This document shows positions 54,628-64,000 of a DNA stretch of 64,000 nucleotides, one piece after another. The translations under genes and the position numbers were made by a program. Numbering within the stretch: the first letter of the stretch is position 1; the number at the start of each line of letters is the position of its first letter. Under the pieces are notes generated by a model. It was not told the origin of the DNA. It worked only from the letters and a program-made list of their open reading frames with translations, and made no database searches. The stretch comes from Echria macrotheca (taxonomy: Eukaryota > Ascomycota > Sordariomycetes > Sordariales > Schizotheciaceae). Location of the stretch: NCBI GenBank assembly GCA_030411725.1, contig MU839857.1, positions 112,632-176,631 on the forward strand. The letters run 5' to 3'.

Positions 54628-57433
54628 TCACTCAATCAACCGCCTCCCCGCGTTCTTGATGATATTAGCCACCCTCTCCACCAAAATCCCCGCCGCCTCC
54701 CACTCGTCGGCGCGGATCGTGTCCCTGATCGAGGGGAAGTACTCCTCGTCATATGACGACTCGAGCTGTGGCCCGAAGACGACGTGCTTGAACTGTGTTC
54801 GGTTGGGGATCTATGCAAACTGTCAGCATCGAAGACGTCAGGACGACGACAAGGACAAAACGTACGCCAGCTTCATCCAACAAATCCGTCTCAAACCGGG
54901 CCATGCGCGCGTTATACTCGCACCGCTTCCTCCCCAGGCCAGCGGGCTCGAACCCGCCCGACGAGATAATACTGCCCTCCCACGAGAGCTCCCACTTGTT
55001 AAACTCGCGGATACTGGTGACGATGTCATGGTGGGCGTCCTTGAGAGGCTGCACCGAAAATCCGGCCGGTTTCTTGTCCGACTTTTGCTCGCCCACCCAC
55101 GCCTCGAGCTCGCTGATCCACTTGCCTAGGCTGTTCGAGTAATGCGCCATGTCGAAGGGCAGAATCGGCCGGTCGGCGAGCTCGAGGATGAGACGCCCGA
55201 CGAGCTGGCCGAGGAGGGTGTGATAGACGAACCCGGGGTCGCCGACTTGGTCCATCCAGTCAAACGTCTCATAGCTTGAGTGGGCAGGATACGCGGGTCC
55301 GTCGAAATGGAGGTCGAGCGACGACATGCCTACAATATCCTGGAACGCCACATAGTCAGACCCCGCGCCGAGGCCCTCGAGCTCCCCGTGCCTGTCATCC
55401 CACCGGGAACGGAGCGAGGTCCCGTTGAAGACTGGATCCTGGATGTCATTGAGCACCTCGAGAAGTAACCGGTTGAACATGGGTGACCCGGCGGCATGCA
55501 GCACAGAGCCCGTCACGGCCGTGTCGAGGTTGATGTAGGCGAACCCGTCGTTGCGAAGGAGCTCGTCGTTCTGCTCGACATACTCGGTTGACCCAATCAG
55601 ATTGTACTCCTCGCCGTCCCATGACATGAACTCAATGGTGCGTAGCGGACGCCAGCCGTCGGCAAGTAGGTCGCCAAAGATGCGGATGAGCTCCAGCATG
55701 ACGGCTGTGCCAGAGTGTGGATCGGCAGCACCAGGGCCCCACGAATCGCGATGGTTGCCGATGATGATCCGCTTCTCCGGCTGCTCCACGCCGATGATCT
55801 TGCCGTACACGTTCCATATCGGCTGCTTGGTTACCTCGTCCTGCTCGTTCTTGAGGCGCACCGTTGGCGAGGTGGAATTGCCGGTCCACCACTGCCCAAT
55901 ATCTGGAACGCCGCCCGCCCAGCCCTCCGGCACTTTAACGCCGTACTCCTTGATATGCTGGAGGAGGATCTGGGCATCCCGCCAGGCGAGGGGAAGGCTC
56001 GGGATCTTTGGCAACGCCGGGCTTTCTTCCGGCTTCAGCCGTGGCTGATCCTGCCTGCTTCCCCACCCTGGTGTCAGAACATCACCGACAACATAGCTCA
56101 TCAGGCTGACCGCGCCCCGCTGGACACCATCGGCCGGCATGTAGGGGCCGTTGGGTGCCGTGTCGCCCTTCACAAACCCATCATCTGCTGGGTCGCTGTA
56201 GATGAGACAGCCCGCAAACCCAGCCTTTTCCGCCTCCTTCACCTTCAAGGCCCGATCGCTCGGTTGGCCCCCGTACCGCACCAGCGCGATCGCACCCTGG
56301 GTATCGATACCAAGCTCCTTCAATCTTCGATAATCGTCCTTCGTCCCGTAGTTCGCGTACAACAGCGGCCCGCTGACATCACCCGACTTGGAGTGGCCGT
56401 GGAAAGCCATAGTCTGGTGGCCGGCCTTTTCCCCACCAGGATCGTCCTCCTCAAGCTTAGCCGACCACGTAGGTTTCCCGTCTCCTCCCAAAATCTCCAC
56501 CGCCCTCCCTCCCTCTTTCGGATAGTTGAGATACACATAATACGTATCCCGCGTTACGTCCTCGAGCCCAAACCGCCTAAACATCAGCTCCGTATCCTCC
56601 GCCAGCGCGAAGTCGCCCTCGGTGCCCGCGATGTGTGCATACCCCGTGTAGTGTTGCATCAGCCCGCGGATACTCCTCGGATCGATGCTCATCTTGACAT
56701 GATTGCGCACCTTGATGGGGTCGAACATGTTGTTATTCATGCGCCGCGCCATATTGGTGAACAGGTCGCTCGCAAAAAGCAGATATAGAAAACCCATGAC
56801 TAGCAGGATGGCCAGCACCCTCCCGACAATCAGGAACAGCGCGGCGCTGCCGAGGCTCGGGAATGCCAGCCAACTTGCCCGTGAATTGTCGGAGTTGCCG
56901 CTGGCCTGGCCGGGCTCGGCGCCCTCTGCTCCGCTGCCTGTCGTTGTTCGCCCTCGGCCGAATGGTATCCTCGGTAACCTCCATCGCCAGCGCCATTGTG
57001 GTAGCGAGAGCGAGAAGCCGATGCGCTTTCCCCACGTCGACCGGCCGCGTGCCTCGCCATGCACGCCTGAATCGTCTATGTCCATCTCCTGCATCTCGCG
57101 CCGTACATGGTCGGCTTCGGCGTCCGTGTCCGAGTCGGTCTCGCTGTCGGAGCTGAGCAGCCCCCCTTCGTCGTCCGTCTCGACGGTCGGGGCTCGATAG
57201 CCCCCTGGTCTCCGGCCAGAGCCGACATGCTGGTTGGATGTGGAGGGCGACGAGGACGAGGAGAACGGGTGTCGTGAGGTCAGGAGGGACTGTCCCTCGG
57301 CGGCGCGGCCGTATTCGACGGGCGAGTGTGGGTAGTCGTGCTGGCGCTGTTGCCACGAGCCTCCGGCGACGGCCTCATCGTAGCTCGGTATCGGGGGCGC
57401 CGGGTAGTATCTTTGGTCGGACGCGGGCGCCAT
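54628..57433 (-). CDS. M28B metallopeptidase, glutamate carboxypeptidase II / transferrin-receptor-like, vacuolar or plasma membrane
   Basis: Exons 57433-54866 and 54810-54628 give 916 residues. A ~190-residue cytoplasmic tail (acidic and Ser-rich) precedes one membrane anchor (about 200-225, SAALFLIVGRVLAILLVMGFL). The ectodomain has the protease-associated (PA) domain, then the M28 domain with its two-zinc ligands in order: H and D in GNHRDSWGPGAADPHSGT, E-E in DGEEYNLIGS, D in INLDTAV, H in YPAHSSYETFDW. The final helical dimerisation domain continues into the short last exon (FGPQLESSYDEEYFPS), which is lost without splicing. Yeast relatives are TRE1/TRE2 and the human relative is PSMA. 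All catalytic ligands are present, so it is probably an active carboxypeptidase rather than a receptor-like degenerate form. Confidence 0.9.
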
Positions 57434-58053
57434 GGTGGCTGCTATCGGGGGTGGTCACGGGTGACTGTGGACATTCGAGCAAGCGAGGATGGATAACGAT
57501 ATATCTGAACAGCGGGGGAGGTCGGGATGTAGTGAGCGGAAGGGGGTAGTGTCGAAAATCAGAACAGCGTCGTCAAAAGTCAAATGAGCGTGGGATGAAA
57601 CTCTGCCGAGCTTCCGTGTCTAGGAAATGGAAGATGGAAAAACGCAGCGGCTCATCAGTCCAGCTGCGTTACGGGCCGACATGGATGGCAAGCAATTGGA
57701 GGGTTGCCGTGGCCGTGGTTGATGGTTGAATTTGGATGTTCTCGATTGCGGAGGGTGGATTGCACGTTCGGTCGCCCGCTTCTCGACCTGCGGCACGACA
57801 CAGGGGCCACCTGGCGGGCCAGCTCCCAGCCGGGTGGTTCCGCCGTTCCGGTTTGGGGTTAGGGTTCAGTATGAGACCCGATTACACGCAACGCCAACAC
57901 CTCACTGCGATTATCCAAAGCATTTGAAAGTAAATGGTGTCACGGATATTGAAGCTCATGAGATATGCCTCTCTATATTTGAAGTTGGTAGTGGTGCGGT
58001 GCAGAGTGCTATCACGATGAGCCGTCTTGACTCGTTAAAGCGTGGTCGCACAC
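57434..58053. other. Intergenic region
   Basis: 620 bp containing the M28B promoter and the 3' end of the TENA gene. No supported feature. Confidence 0.5.
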
Positions 58054-58875
58054 TCATTCAATATCTGGCCAGAAAGCCTTCTCAGCAGCCAACAAGGAGA
58101 GCCACTTGGCCTCGACCCGATCGACAATAGCCTTGAACGCCGCATCCTTGTCCTCACTCCGCTCGACAAAATCGGCCACAGCTGAATCAATAAGTCTCCC
58201 CAGTCGGTCCACAAACTCGCGAAACTGTGGACTACTCCAGTTGGGAATAAACTCCTGCCGCAATGCACCTCCATCAGCATCGTCCCTCGCCGTCGACCCA
58301 TGCGGCTGCTTATTCTTGGCCCACGTCCAAGCATCCAGATAGCACTTCTCAGTCCCCCAGAACGTAACCGCACCCTCGAGCCAAGGAATCGGGGAACTGG
58401 GAGGCAGCTCTTTGGTTGAGAACCAACCCTTGGACACCTGGGGACGGCCAACGCTCGAGAAGATGTCCTCGATCATGACGAGACCCGGGAGCTTCAAAGA
58501 CTGCGTGCTAGCCGCATTGCTGGATATGGAAGGCCCAAGCTCAATCGACAGGCCATAGCGATCGGCGACATCGATGAAGAGGCGCTCCTCCTTGCGCACG
58601 GCAGCGAGGGCTTCAATTAGCCAGTCGACCAGCTGCGTCTCGTGTGTCTCGTGGTCGGATACAGACTGGGGCAGATCGATGGACCCGAGAAGCTTGGCGG
58701 CGGCGCGAATGTACGAGTGGATGTACAGTCGGTCGTTGGACAGCCAGCGACCCAGGGCCTCCTTGGGCAATCGACCTTGGGCGGCGGCAAGAAGGAACGG
58801 GTGTTGTGTTGCTGCTTCGTACTCGTCGCGTCGTCCCAAAAGGTGTGTTGTCAATTCCCACGCTGTTTCCGACAT
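58054..58875 (-). CDS. TENA/THI-4 family protein (haem-oxygenase-like fold)
   Basis: Single exon, 273 residues. The N-terminus ATQHPFLLAAAQGRLPKEALGRWLSNDRLYI is the family's hallmark HPFL...G.L....W..D..Y. Later helices have GTEKCYLDAWTWAKN, with the conserved Cys-Tyr near the active site, and NWSSPQFREFVDRL near the C-terminus. Bacterial TenA is aminopyrimidine aminohydrolase/thiaminase II; the fungal group with this CYLDAW segment is often annotated as TENA/THI-4 without a tested reaction, and fungal THI20-like enzymes are fused to HMP-P kinase while this one is not. Thiamine salvage is possible, not shown. I saw no obvious TPP riboswitch in the upstream 400 bp. Confidence 0.88.
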   Translation of the reverse strand: MSETAWELTTHLLGRRDEYEAATQHPFLLAAAQGRLPKEALGRWLSNDRLYIHSYIRAAAKLLGSIDLPQSVSDHETHETQLVDWLIEALAAVRKEERLFIDVADRYGLSIELGPSISSNAASTQSLKLPGLVMIEDIFSSVGRPQVSKGWFSTKELPPSSPIPWLEGAVTFWGTEKCYLDAWTWAKNKQPHGSTARDDADGGALRQEFIPNWSSPQFREFVDRLGRLIDSAVADFVERSEDKDAAFKAIVDRVEAKWLSLLAAEKAFWPDIE

Positions 58876-59342
58876 TATGAAGGCCCTGAAAGCGTGAGCG
58901 AAGCTGCTTGCAAGTTGACTTTTGTGGGGATGGATGCCCGTTTAAAGAGACGGTTGGGAACTTAGGAGCGTGGTTCTGCATGATGACGGTCGGGTCACGT
59001 GCCTTGTGTAGCAGAGTGTGACAGCGGCCTTGGCTCGCCGAGCCGCCCGTTGGCTCCGACTTCATGTCGGCACCGGGCGGTCCCGACAGACCCACTTTTC
59101 CCGAACTGGTCCCTTCAACACCAGCGGCAAGGACAAGAAAAAGAAGACAACAACCCGGGAAAAGGTCAAAAAGTTGAGGCCATCGACTGGATAGCTGGGA
59201 GATGGTATTATAGCCCCTCGATGCCCACATACTCTTGACCTGTCGCTGGACCCTGGGGCGGCATCAGACATCGCATACCAAGGTTGGCGGACAATAGTCC
59301 CCAGATTGTATAATCAACCGTCTGACAGAGCCCCAGAGAACA
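58876..59342. other. Intergenic region
   Basis: 467 bp upstream of the TENA gene, reaching the tRNA-like element. It holds the TENA promoter. No A/T run long enough to end Pol III transcription of the tRNA-like element was found next to it. Confidence 0.45.
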
Positions 59343-59430
59343 GCCTGACCCGGGAGTTGAACCCAGGCCCTGGTCAGACGTACTGCATGAGAAGCAGTAG
59401 GTACTGACCGACCATTCCACTGCGCTATCT
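59343..59430 (-). tRNA. tRNA-like element with expanded anticodon arm (isotype uncertain, possibly pseudo)
   Basis: Read on the minus strand, box A (TAGCGCAGTGG) and box B (GGTTCAACTCC) are good. The T-arm CTGGG/CCCGG and an acceptor stem GCCAGAT with GTCAGGC (one A-A mismatch, one G-U) can pair. Between them lies GGTCAG...CTGACC enclosing a second perfect stem ACTGC/GCAGT with loop TTCTCAT, whose centre would read CTC (Glu). Total length is too long for a normal class I tRNA, no canonical intron split gives a U33-anticodon-purine loop, and no T-run follows. Flanks resemble elongator tRNA-Met. It may be a degenerate tRNA, a tRNA-derived SINE piece, or an unusual intron-bearing gene. Confidence 0.4.
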
Positions 59431-59434
59431 GGCT

Positions 59435-60441
59435 TGTTGAAACGGGTAGGGGTTCCGCCGTTTATATACTTGCCTCCCAGACCTCAGCTGGTGTGTGAAG
59501 GGTTCTGTTTGTCATGTATTTTCATCTCGTCTTGTCCGACTCTCCCAAGAACTCCCCGTGACCGCATTTTGCAGCCATCCTGGCCAGGCGATGAGTATTG
59601 AGGCAATACCCAACCGTTCGCTCGCCTTTCTTGGTGTTTTGGCCCTCCCCATTTCGTACCATTCATTCATCACAAAGCACTTAACAGCGAATAAACTTTT
59701 CTATATTTCTCACCACTCCATTGGTTGCCAGGCATACCAGATTTCTCACCCATACCACAACCAATCATGCACTTTGCCAGCATCCTATCTAATCTGCCTC
59801 CGGTCGTTTCTCCTGCTAGCCATGGGTTGTGATATTTTTGAGTTGACCATTCGGAGTGCAAATAATCCTTGGCGGATCCGATAATATATGTGGAGGACCA
59901 CATCGAGTATTGATGTAGAGTCTCAATTCGTCAGGAATCACCGTGACTTTGTCGGCCCTTAATGTTGTGGTGTTTCCCCGGGTTTTGGCTTTGTGTGTTC
60001 GTGGTTTTTGGTGTCCACACCGTGACGCGCTCCTGCCTTCCGCCGTGGAAAAGTACGCGTCGTCCTATTCAGATCGCGCCCAGTTGACGATTCTATTGTC
60101 ATTGCCCCACTTTCGCCCAAGGCCTTGCCCATCACCCATATTTTCCTGCTCGCGAACTCTGACTCCATTTCCAATCTTCAACTTCGCAGCAAGCAACCGC
60201 GGTAGGTCTCCATCGCTACGATTCCTCCAACCATCTCGAAACGCGCTATGGTCCTCCCTAGGACTATCAGCAGCTGTCTCTTGACCTTCGTCTGACTTTT
60301 CTCTTCCCAGATCAAGTATTTTGAAGCTTCTCGCTGTTAAACTTGCTATCCGTGAGTCTTGACCCCCACCTCACGCGGTTTTCCCTTCCGCGGCCCCAGT
60401 CCTCCCTCTGCCTCCTTCTGACAATCATCTAGAAACAATCA
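59435..60441. other. Non-coding region, upstream of the short-exon chain
   Basis: About 1 kb. Its right part contains donor-like sites at 60202 (GTAGGT) and 60352 (GTGAGT) and acceptor-like sites ending at 60310 (CTTCCCAG after a CTGAC branch) and 60432, so 60311-60351 may be a 41-nt exon. No coding frame recognised. Confidence 0.45.
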
Positions 60442-61079
60442 ATGCACTCGATCGTGTCCGCGCGGTCAACAGTTGGGTACGGGTTTTCCATGAATGTTGG
60501 GTTTTGCAATCCTAACCAATTCTGGAAACAGTCTCGAGATTCCCTTCGCCCTTTTGCGCCTTTCGTAAGTCTGATCTCTCCCCTCGTCCCAACGGATTCC
60601 CACGCGCGCCCAGGTCATCAAGGTTCTAACGAGCACCCAGATTAAACTCAGCCCACACGGACAACGTCGGCTTCGCCTCGTTTCTGTAAGCCTTTCAATG
60701 TCCAGTTTTCCTCTCTGTCAAGGTCCTAATCAGCTGCAGAAACATCACATTTCCTCTCTCGCTCGCGACCTCGCGACCCGTTGTAAGTGTTCCCTCGTAC
60801 AATTCCACTCCTTCAGTTCTTCTGATTGCGCTCCTTTCCAGATACCCTCTCATTCTCTCGCTGCGCCTTTGCGTTCTCTCGCTGTAAGCCCAATACTTTC
60901 CTTCAGTCAAGCATCGCCGCGCAGTGATGGTTTGGTTACAAAAGCCATCCACAATGTCCTGCCCTGGGATATCTTTCTGCCCCGACACAACTTCATCTGA
61001 CACTTATCCGTTCCACACACCCATCATATCTTTGCGTCACAAGTACAGATTTCGGGAGTGCCTTTCAAGCTGTACCTAG
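60442..61079 (+). CDS. Candidate multi-exon small gene or spliced leader of the next gene
   Basis: Five pieces, 60442-60564, 60641-60685, 60740-60782, 60842-60883 and 60925-61079, join in phase into an open frame of 135 codons (408 nt with its TAG stop). Four of the introns begin GTAAG, and three acceptors have a fitting CTAAC/CTAAT or Pyr-rich upstream. The last intron would be only 41 bp. The product, starting MHSIVSARSTVGYGF, has no domain I know and is basic/Ser-rich. The splice-site pattern is stronger evidence than the protein: it may be the non-coding leader of the gene at 61290, whose ATG follows a clear acceptor at 61283. Confidence 0.25.
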
Positions 61080-61289
61080 ATCTGCTTGAGATTATCTACA
61101 ATGTTTGCACCGCTCAATCTCCCCGTCCATGACATTTTATCATGCGGGCGAGCCCGCTTCAAAATATTGCGACAGTCTTAAGCAACCGCTAGATGTTGCT
61201 TGAACACAATGTGGCGCTTCTTTGACATTTGAGCTACTAGGCATTTCGTTGAATATCTGACTAATTTTTTGTTTTCAATTTAGGGAAAA

Positions 61290-62358
61290 ATGGAGCGCTC
61301 TGGTAAAGGCATTCCGTACACTACCCTGCGCGATCTCGTGCCCAGAAACGGCATGGCATTTCCTTGGGCCGGCACCATTCTCGGTCAAAGCCATTCCGAC
61401 GCGGGCGTAAGGCGTGCGCTGGTGCAGTTGGGTGGTCACAAGCGCCGCGAGGCGCAGATGATAATGTCCAGCATCGTTGAGATGGCGACACACATGGCCT
61501 CGAACGGGCTGATGGCGTCCGAGGACGAGTTTATGGCGTCTCTCTATTCGCACCACTCCTTGGGCCAGCATACGTCGCCCCGAAGTAGGTCAACACTTTT
61601 AGCATATTTGAAACCCCTTCAATCTGTTTCCCAAGACCTATCTGCTAACTGTTGATGCCTTTCCTTTCTCATTTTAGGCTTTGCCAAGTTCTTTGCCGCC
61701 ATCCTGCGGGCCCGTGCCGACTTCCTCGATGATCGGAAAGACCTGGGTCTTCCTCCCCAGGACCCTGCGAAGCATTGTGAGGTAAGAACAAATCCATTTA
61801 ATACCCTATACCTGTCGCTGACACGAAATATCCAAGCTCGCCCAGGCGGTAGACGACTTCCGGGCCGTCGCCGGCGCAGGCTTCTGCCTAGCCGACCTCG
61901 AGCTTCTGATCGAAGCCGGGGCGACATTCACACCGTCGGCGACAATCGCTACGTCTGCTCCCGCCTGGGGAGGACCGGGGACGGGATCGGGATCGGGAGG
62001 ATGGGGGGCGACCCTCACCTTCAACCTCGCCGCCACGCCCGCCGCAACCGCCGCGACCATCACCAGCGCGGTTGCCCCCATCGTCGCCACCACCAAGCCG
62101 GCCGCCGGGCCGGATCATGACTCCGAGGGTTACGACTCGGACGAATTCGCCGGTGTGCCGCCGTCCTCCTCGGAGGACGAGGACGAGGATGACGACAAGC
62201 CGGTCAGAGTCCTGGCCGATGACCTCACGTCGGCAATGGACGTCCAAGGCGAGGGTGTCCAGAGTCTAGCTGGCGTCACTGCTTGCCAGATGGAACTGGA
62301 CGGCCTCGTGGAGGACGATCTGAGCTGCGGGAGCGAGGGCATGGACCTTGACGATTAA
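61290..62358 (+). CDS. Hypothetical protein with conserved-looking N-terminal part and acidic tail
   Basis: Exons 61290-61584, 61678-61781 and 61837-62358 give 306 residues. The ATG lies 7 nt after an acceptor (TGACTAAT branch, AATTTAG), so the mRNA probably starts far upstream. The N-terminal ~170 residues are compact and helical in look: GIPYTTLRDLVPRNGMAFPW, ALVQLGGHKRREAQMIMSSI, SFAKFFAAILRARADFLDD, AQAVDDFRAVAGAGFCLADL. The C-terminal 140 residues are Ala/Thr/Gly-rich, then Asp/Glu/Ser-rich (SSSEDEDEDDD and EGMDLDD). I do not recognise a domain. Acidic tails of this kind occur in nuclear and histone- or ribosome-associated proteins; that is only suggestive. Confidence 0.65.
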
Positions 62359-64000
62359 GTCTCGTCCTGGTGGGGAGCAGTGGGAGAGGGGTGTGGGTGG
62401 TCGGAGAACCATTGAGCTTTCGGATCGGAGGGAATGCGTCGCCGGGGTGTAGTGTATTGGAGGAATGGGTGTGGGATTTCGCCCAGGGGCGTTTCGTTGT
62501 TGCCGTCGGGGTCTATGGTGGTGGCGTTTGTAGTCGGACCGGCTGTTTCGATGGAGGTTTCGCTGTCGCTAGGCGTTTAGCGAGCTGCTACGGTGGGCGT
62601 TTGGCCGGTGGCATTTTTGGCGTTCGTCCCGGCGGTGGACTTCCGGTTCTGTGTTCGTTTTGTTTTTGGCGCTGTTTTCTTCATGTCTGAGTAGGTACGT
62701 AAGGTGCCGGCCACCGGGACTGTAATTCAATATTTCACCAAATTCTCCATTATGACGTGCAGTGTGTGTGAAGGTCGAGGACGAGCAAAATTGTCCTGGT
62801 CCGTCCCTGGAAGCTTCACCGGCCTATCCCGGTCCGACAGAAGAAATCTCATCACATCAACACTCGTCGACAGTCCTACAAACCGGCACATGCCACAGCG
62901 GTTTCTCGTTGAATATATCGGCCCCGCTATATTGAGCTTCTAGATCCTTACCTACTTACAAACTATCATCGAGATGTTAGGTGTTAACAGACGTTGAACG
63001 TTCTGAGCTCGAACAAATCAGGCATTCGCACCACATGATGGTTCCAGCCAAAGAATTGACGGATAATCCCCCAGAATACGTCCCCGTCGGTATACCTGTG
63101 CCTAGCCCCAACCCCCAACCCCCAACCCCAGCGCTGTTCTAGATATCGGACACCTTGAGATCGCCGGTTCCAACCAAGATGCACTAGCATCCGCGTCAAA
63201 CTCTCGGGTTCGTCTGACAATGCAGCTATGGTTGTCGAGTCTCCCGCTCGCATGTGAAGGCGGTCGGTCTTTGTTGCCCCAGCCAGCCTAAGACAAGCCA
63301 CCTGTATCCGGAAGATCTCCAATATAAGTATGTTTGGCTGTCAATTCAACGTTGGGACTACCGGAGCCTGCCTCCCAGCACAGCTCCGAGAAGCCATCGA
63401 CAATAAGGGTACCATATCGAGCCGGCTTCGGATTGAGGCGTCATATACGCCTCAGTCGGACTGGGGAGGAAGGTAGGAATGGTTGTCTACTCCTCAAGAG
63501 TCTGTGGATATCTCTCGCTAGTAAACGTTCGGATATGCTTGATTCTATGTATATATGCGCTCTTCTTGCGCTATGTGGAGCTACGCCGCTTCTTAGACGT
63601 TAAAACAAAGTTGATGTACGCCATTGACGTTGTGGATCTGTGGTGGACGCCGGTGTACCAGGCTAATGTAGTGTCTCTTGGCGAATCCACTATCGACGAC
63701 AACACCGTTCTAAGTTTTGCCCCCCTCTTTTCTTTTGGATTCGACGATAAGGGACTTGTTGGACGAAACTTTTGCATGAGATCAAAGAGAACCATACCGT
63801 AGGTAGGGATAACGCCGGAACCCGCGGAGATGAGGAACGCCATTCCTAAGTTCTTAAAATTCGCCAGGAGCGGGAGAGAGGCGAAAGCGCCCCTGAGCTT
63901 GCAGAGGGCCGTCGCTGTAGCCGAACGAAGCGACGCCAGCGAATTTTATCCCGATACAGACGTCTTCCCAAAGGAACAATATCTCGAAATATGAAATGAT
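62359..64000. other. Region without a supported gene, right edge
   Basis: 1.6 kb. Probable 3' UTR of the previous gene to about 62700, then short frames on both strands. Two minus-strand frames (62984-63322 and one ending at 63571 that is open back to about 63945) look somewhat protein-like but show no domain and no join I can defend. A C-rich run CCCCAACCCCCAAC lies at 63106-63129. Confidence 0.4.

Noticed and set aside
54942..54962. GGCTCGAACCCGCC resembling a tRNA T-arm
   Set aside because: Part of the M28B coding sequence; no acceptor or anticodon stem can be formed.
63106..63129. CCCCAACCCCCAAC run as possible telomere-like DNA
   Set aside because: Not the fungal TTAGGG/CCCTAA unit and only about three units; simple low-complexity sequence.
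1..64000. CRISPR array, prokaryotic operon or biosynthetic gene cluster
   Set aside because: No spaced direct-repeat array, genes are intron-bearing and individually promoted, and no PKS, NRPS or terpene synthase is present.

Overview
The window looks like nuclear DNA of a filamentous ascomycete (Pezizomycotina, probably Sordariomycetes). The reasons are single genes with many 44-110 bp GT..AG introns carrying CTAAC/CTGAC-type branch sites, GC-rich third codon positions, and typical fungal families (OCH1-like GT32, LYC1, ERG28, GPI cupredoxin, F-box/ankyrin proteins). The taxon is inference. Most exon joins below were worked out by hand from splice sites and reading phase. They make every multi-exon gene a multiple of three, but none has transcript support.

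Layout: 0-5 kb holds the C-terminal part of the listerin ubiquitin ligase (runs off the left edge), convergent with a GT32 glycosyltransferase. 5.9-14.4 kb holds a single-pass membrane protein, a secreted cupredoxin, the mitochondrial ATPase AFG1, a multi-pass DUF1295/methyltransferase-like protein and a secreted M28 aminopeptidase. 15-22 kb holds a two-HKD phospholipase D/cardiolipin-synthase-like protein, a LYC1-type acetyltransferase and chaperonin subunit CCT1. 22-28.7 kb holds prolyl-tRNA synthetase (nine exons, divergent from CCT1), exonuclease V and an F-box membrane protein. 29-38 kb holds the nuclear-pore scaffold Nup170/155, 3-ketoacyl-CoA reductase divergent from ERG28, and GAL7.

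38-44.6 kb is a gene-poor stretch with a tRNA-Glu(CTC) bearing an intron, a disordered acidic protein of unknown function, repeats/hairpins and what looks like a decayed gene. 44.6-58.9 kb holds a peroxisomal (PTS1) acyl-CoA-ligase/4CL-like enzyme, a candidate MITE, an F-box/ankyrin protein, an SDR reductase, retromer VPS35, an M28B glutamate-carboxypeptidase-like membrane protein and a TENA/THI-4 protein. 59-62.4 kb holds a tRNA-like element with an abnormal anticodon arm, a chain of very short putative exons, and a hypothetical gene with an acidic tail. The last 1.6 kb has no gene I can support.

The housekeeping genes do not form a pathway cluster. Two adjacent pairs are suggestive: CCT1/prolyl-tRNA synthetase (protein synthesis and folding) and ketoacyl reductase/ERG28 (ER lipid and sterol synthesis) each share a divergent promoter. 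I saw no biosynthetic cluster, CRISPR array or virus. The least explained signals are the short-exon chain at 60.2-61.3 kb, the odd tRNA-like element at 59.3 kb, two candidate terminal-inverted-repeat elements, and the broken reading frame at 42-43.5 kb.
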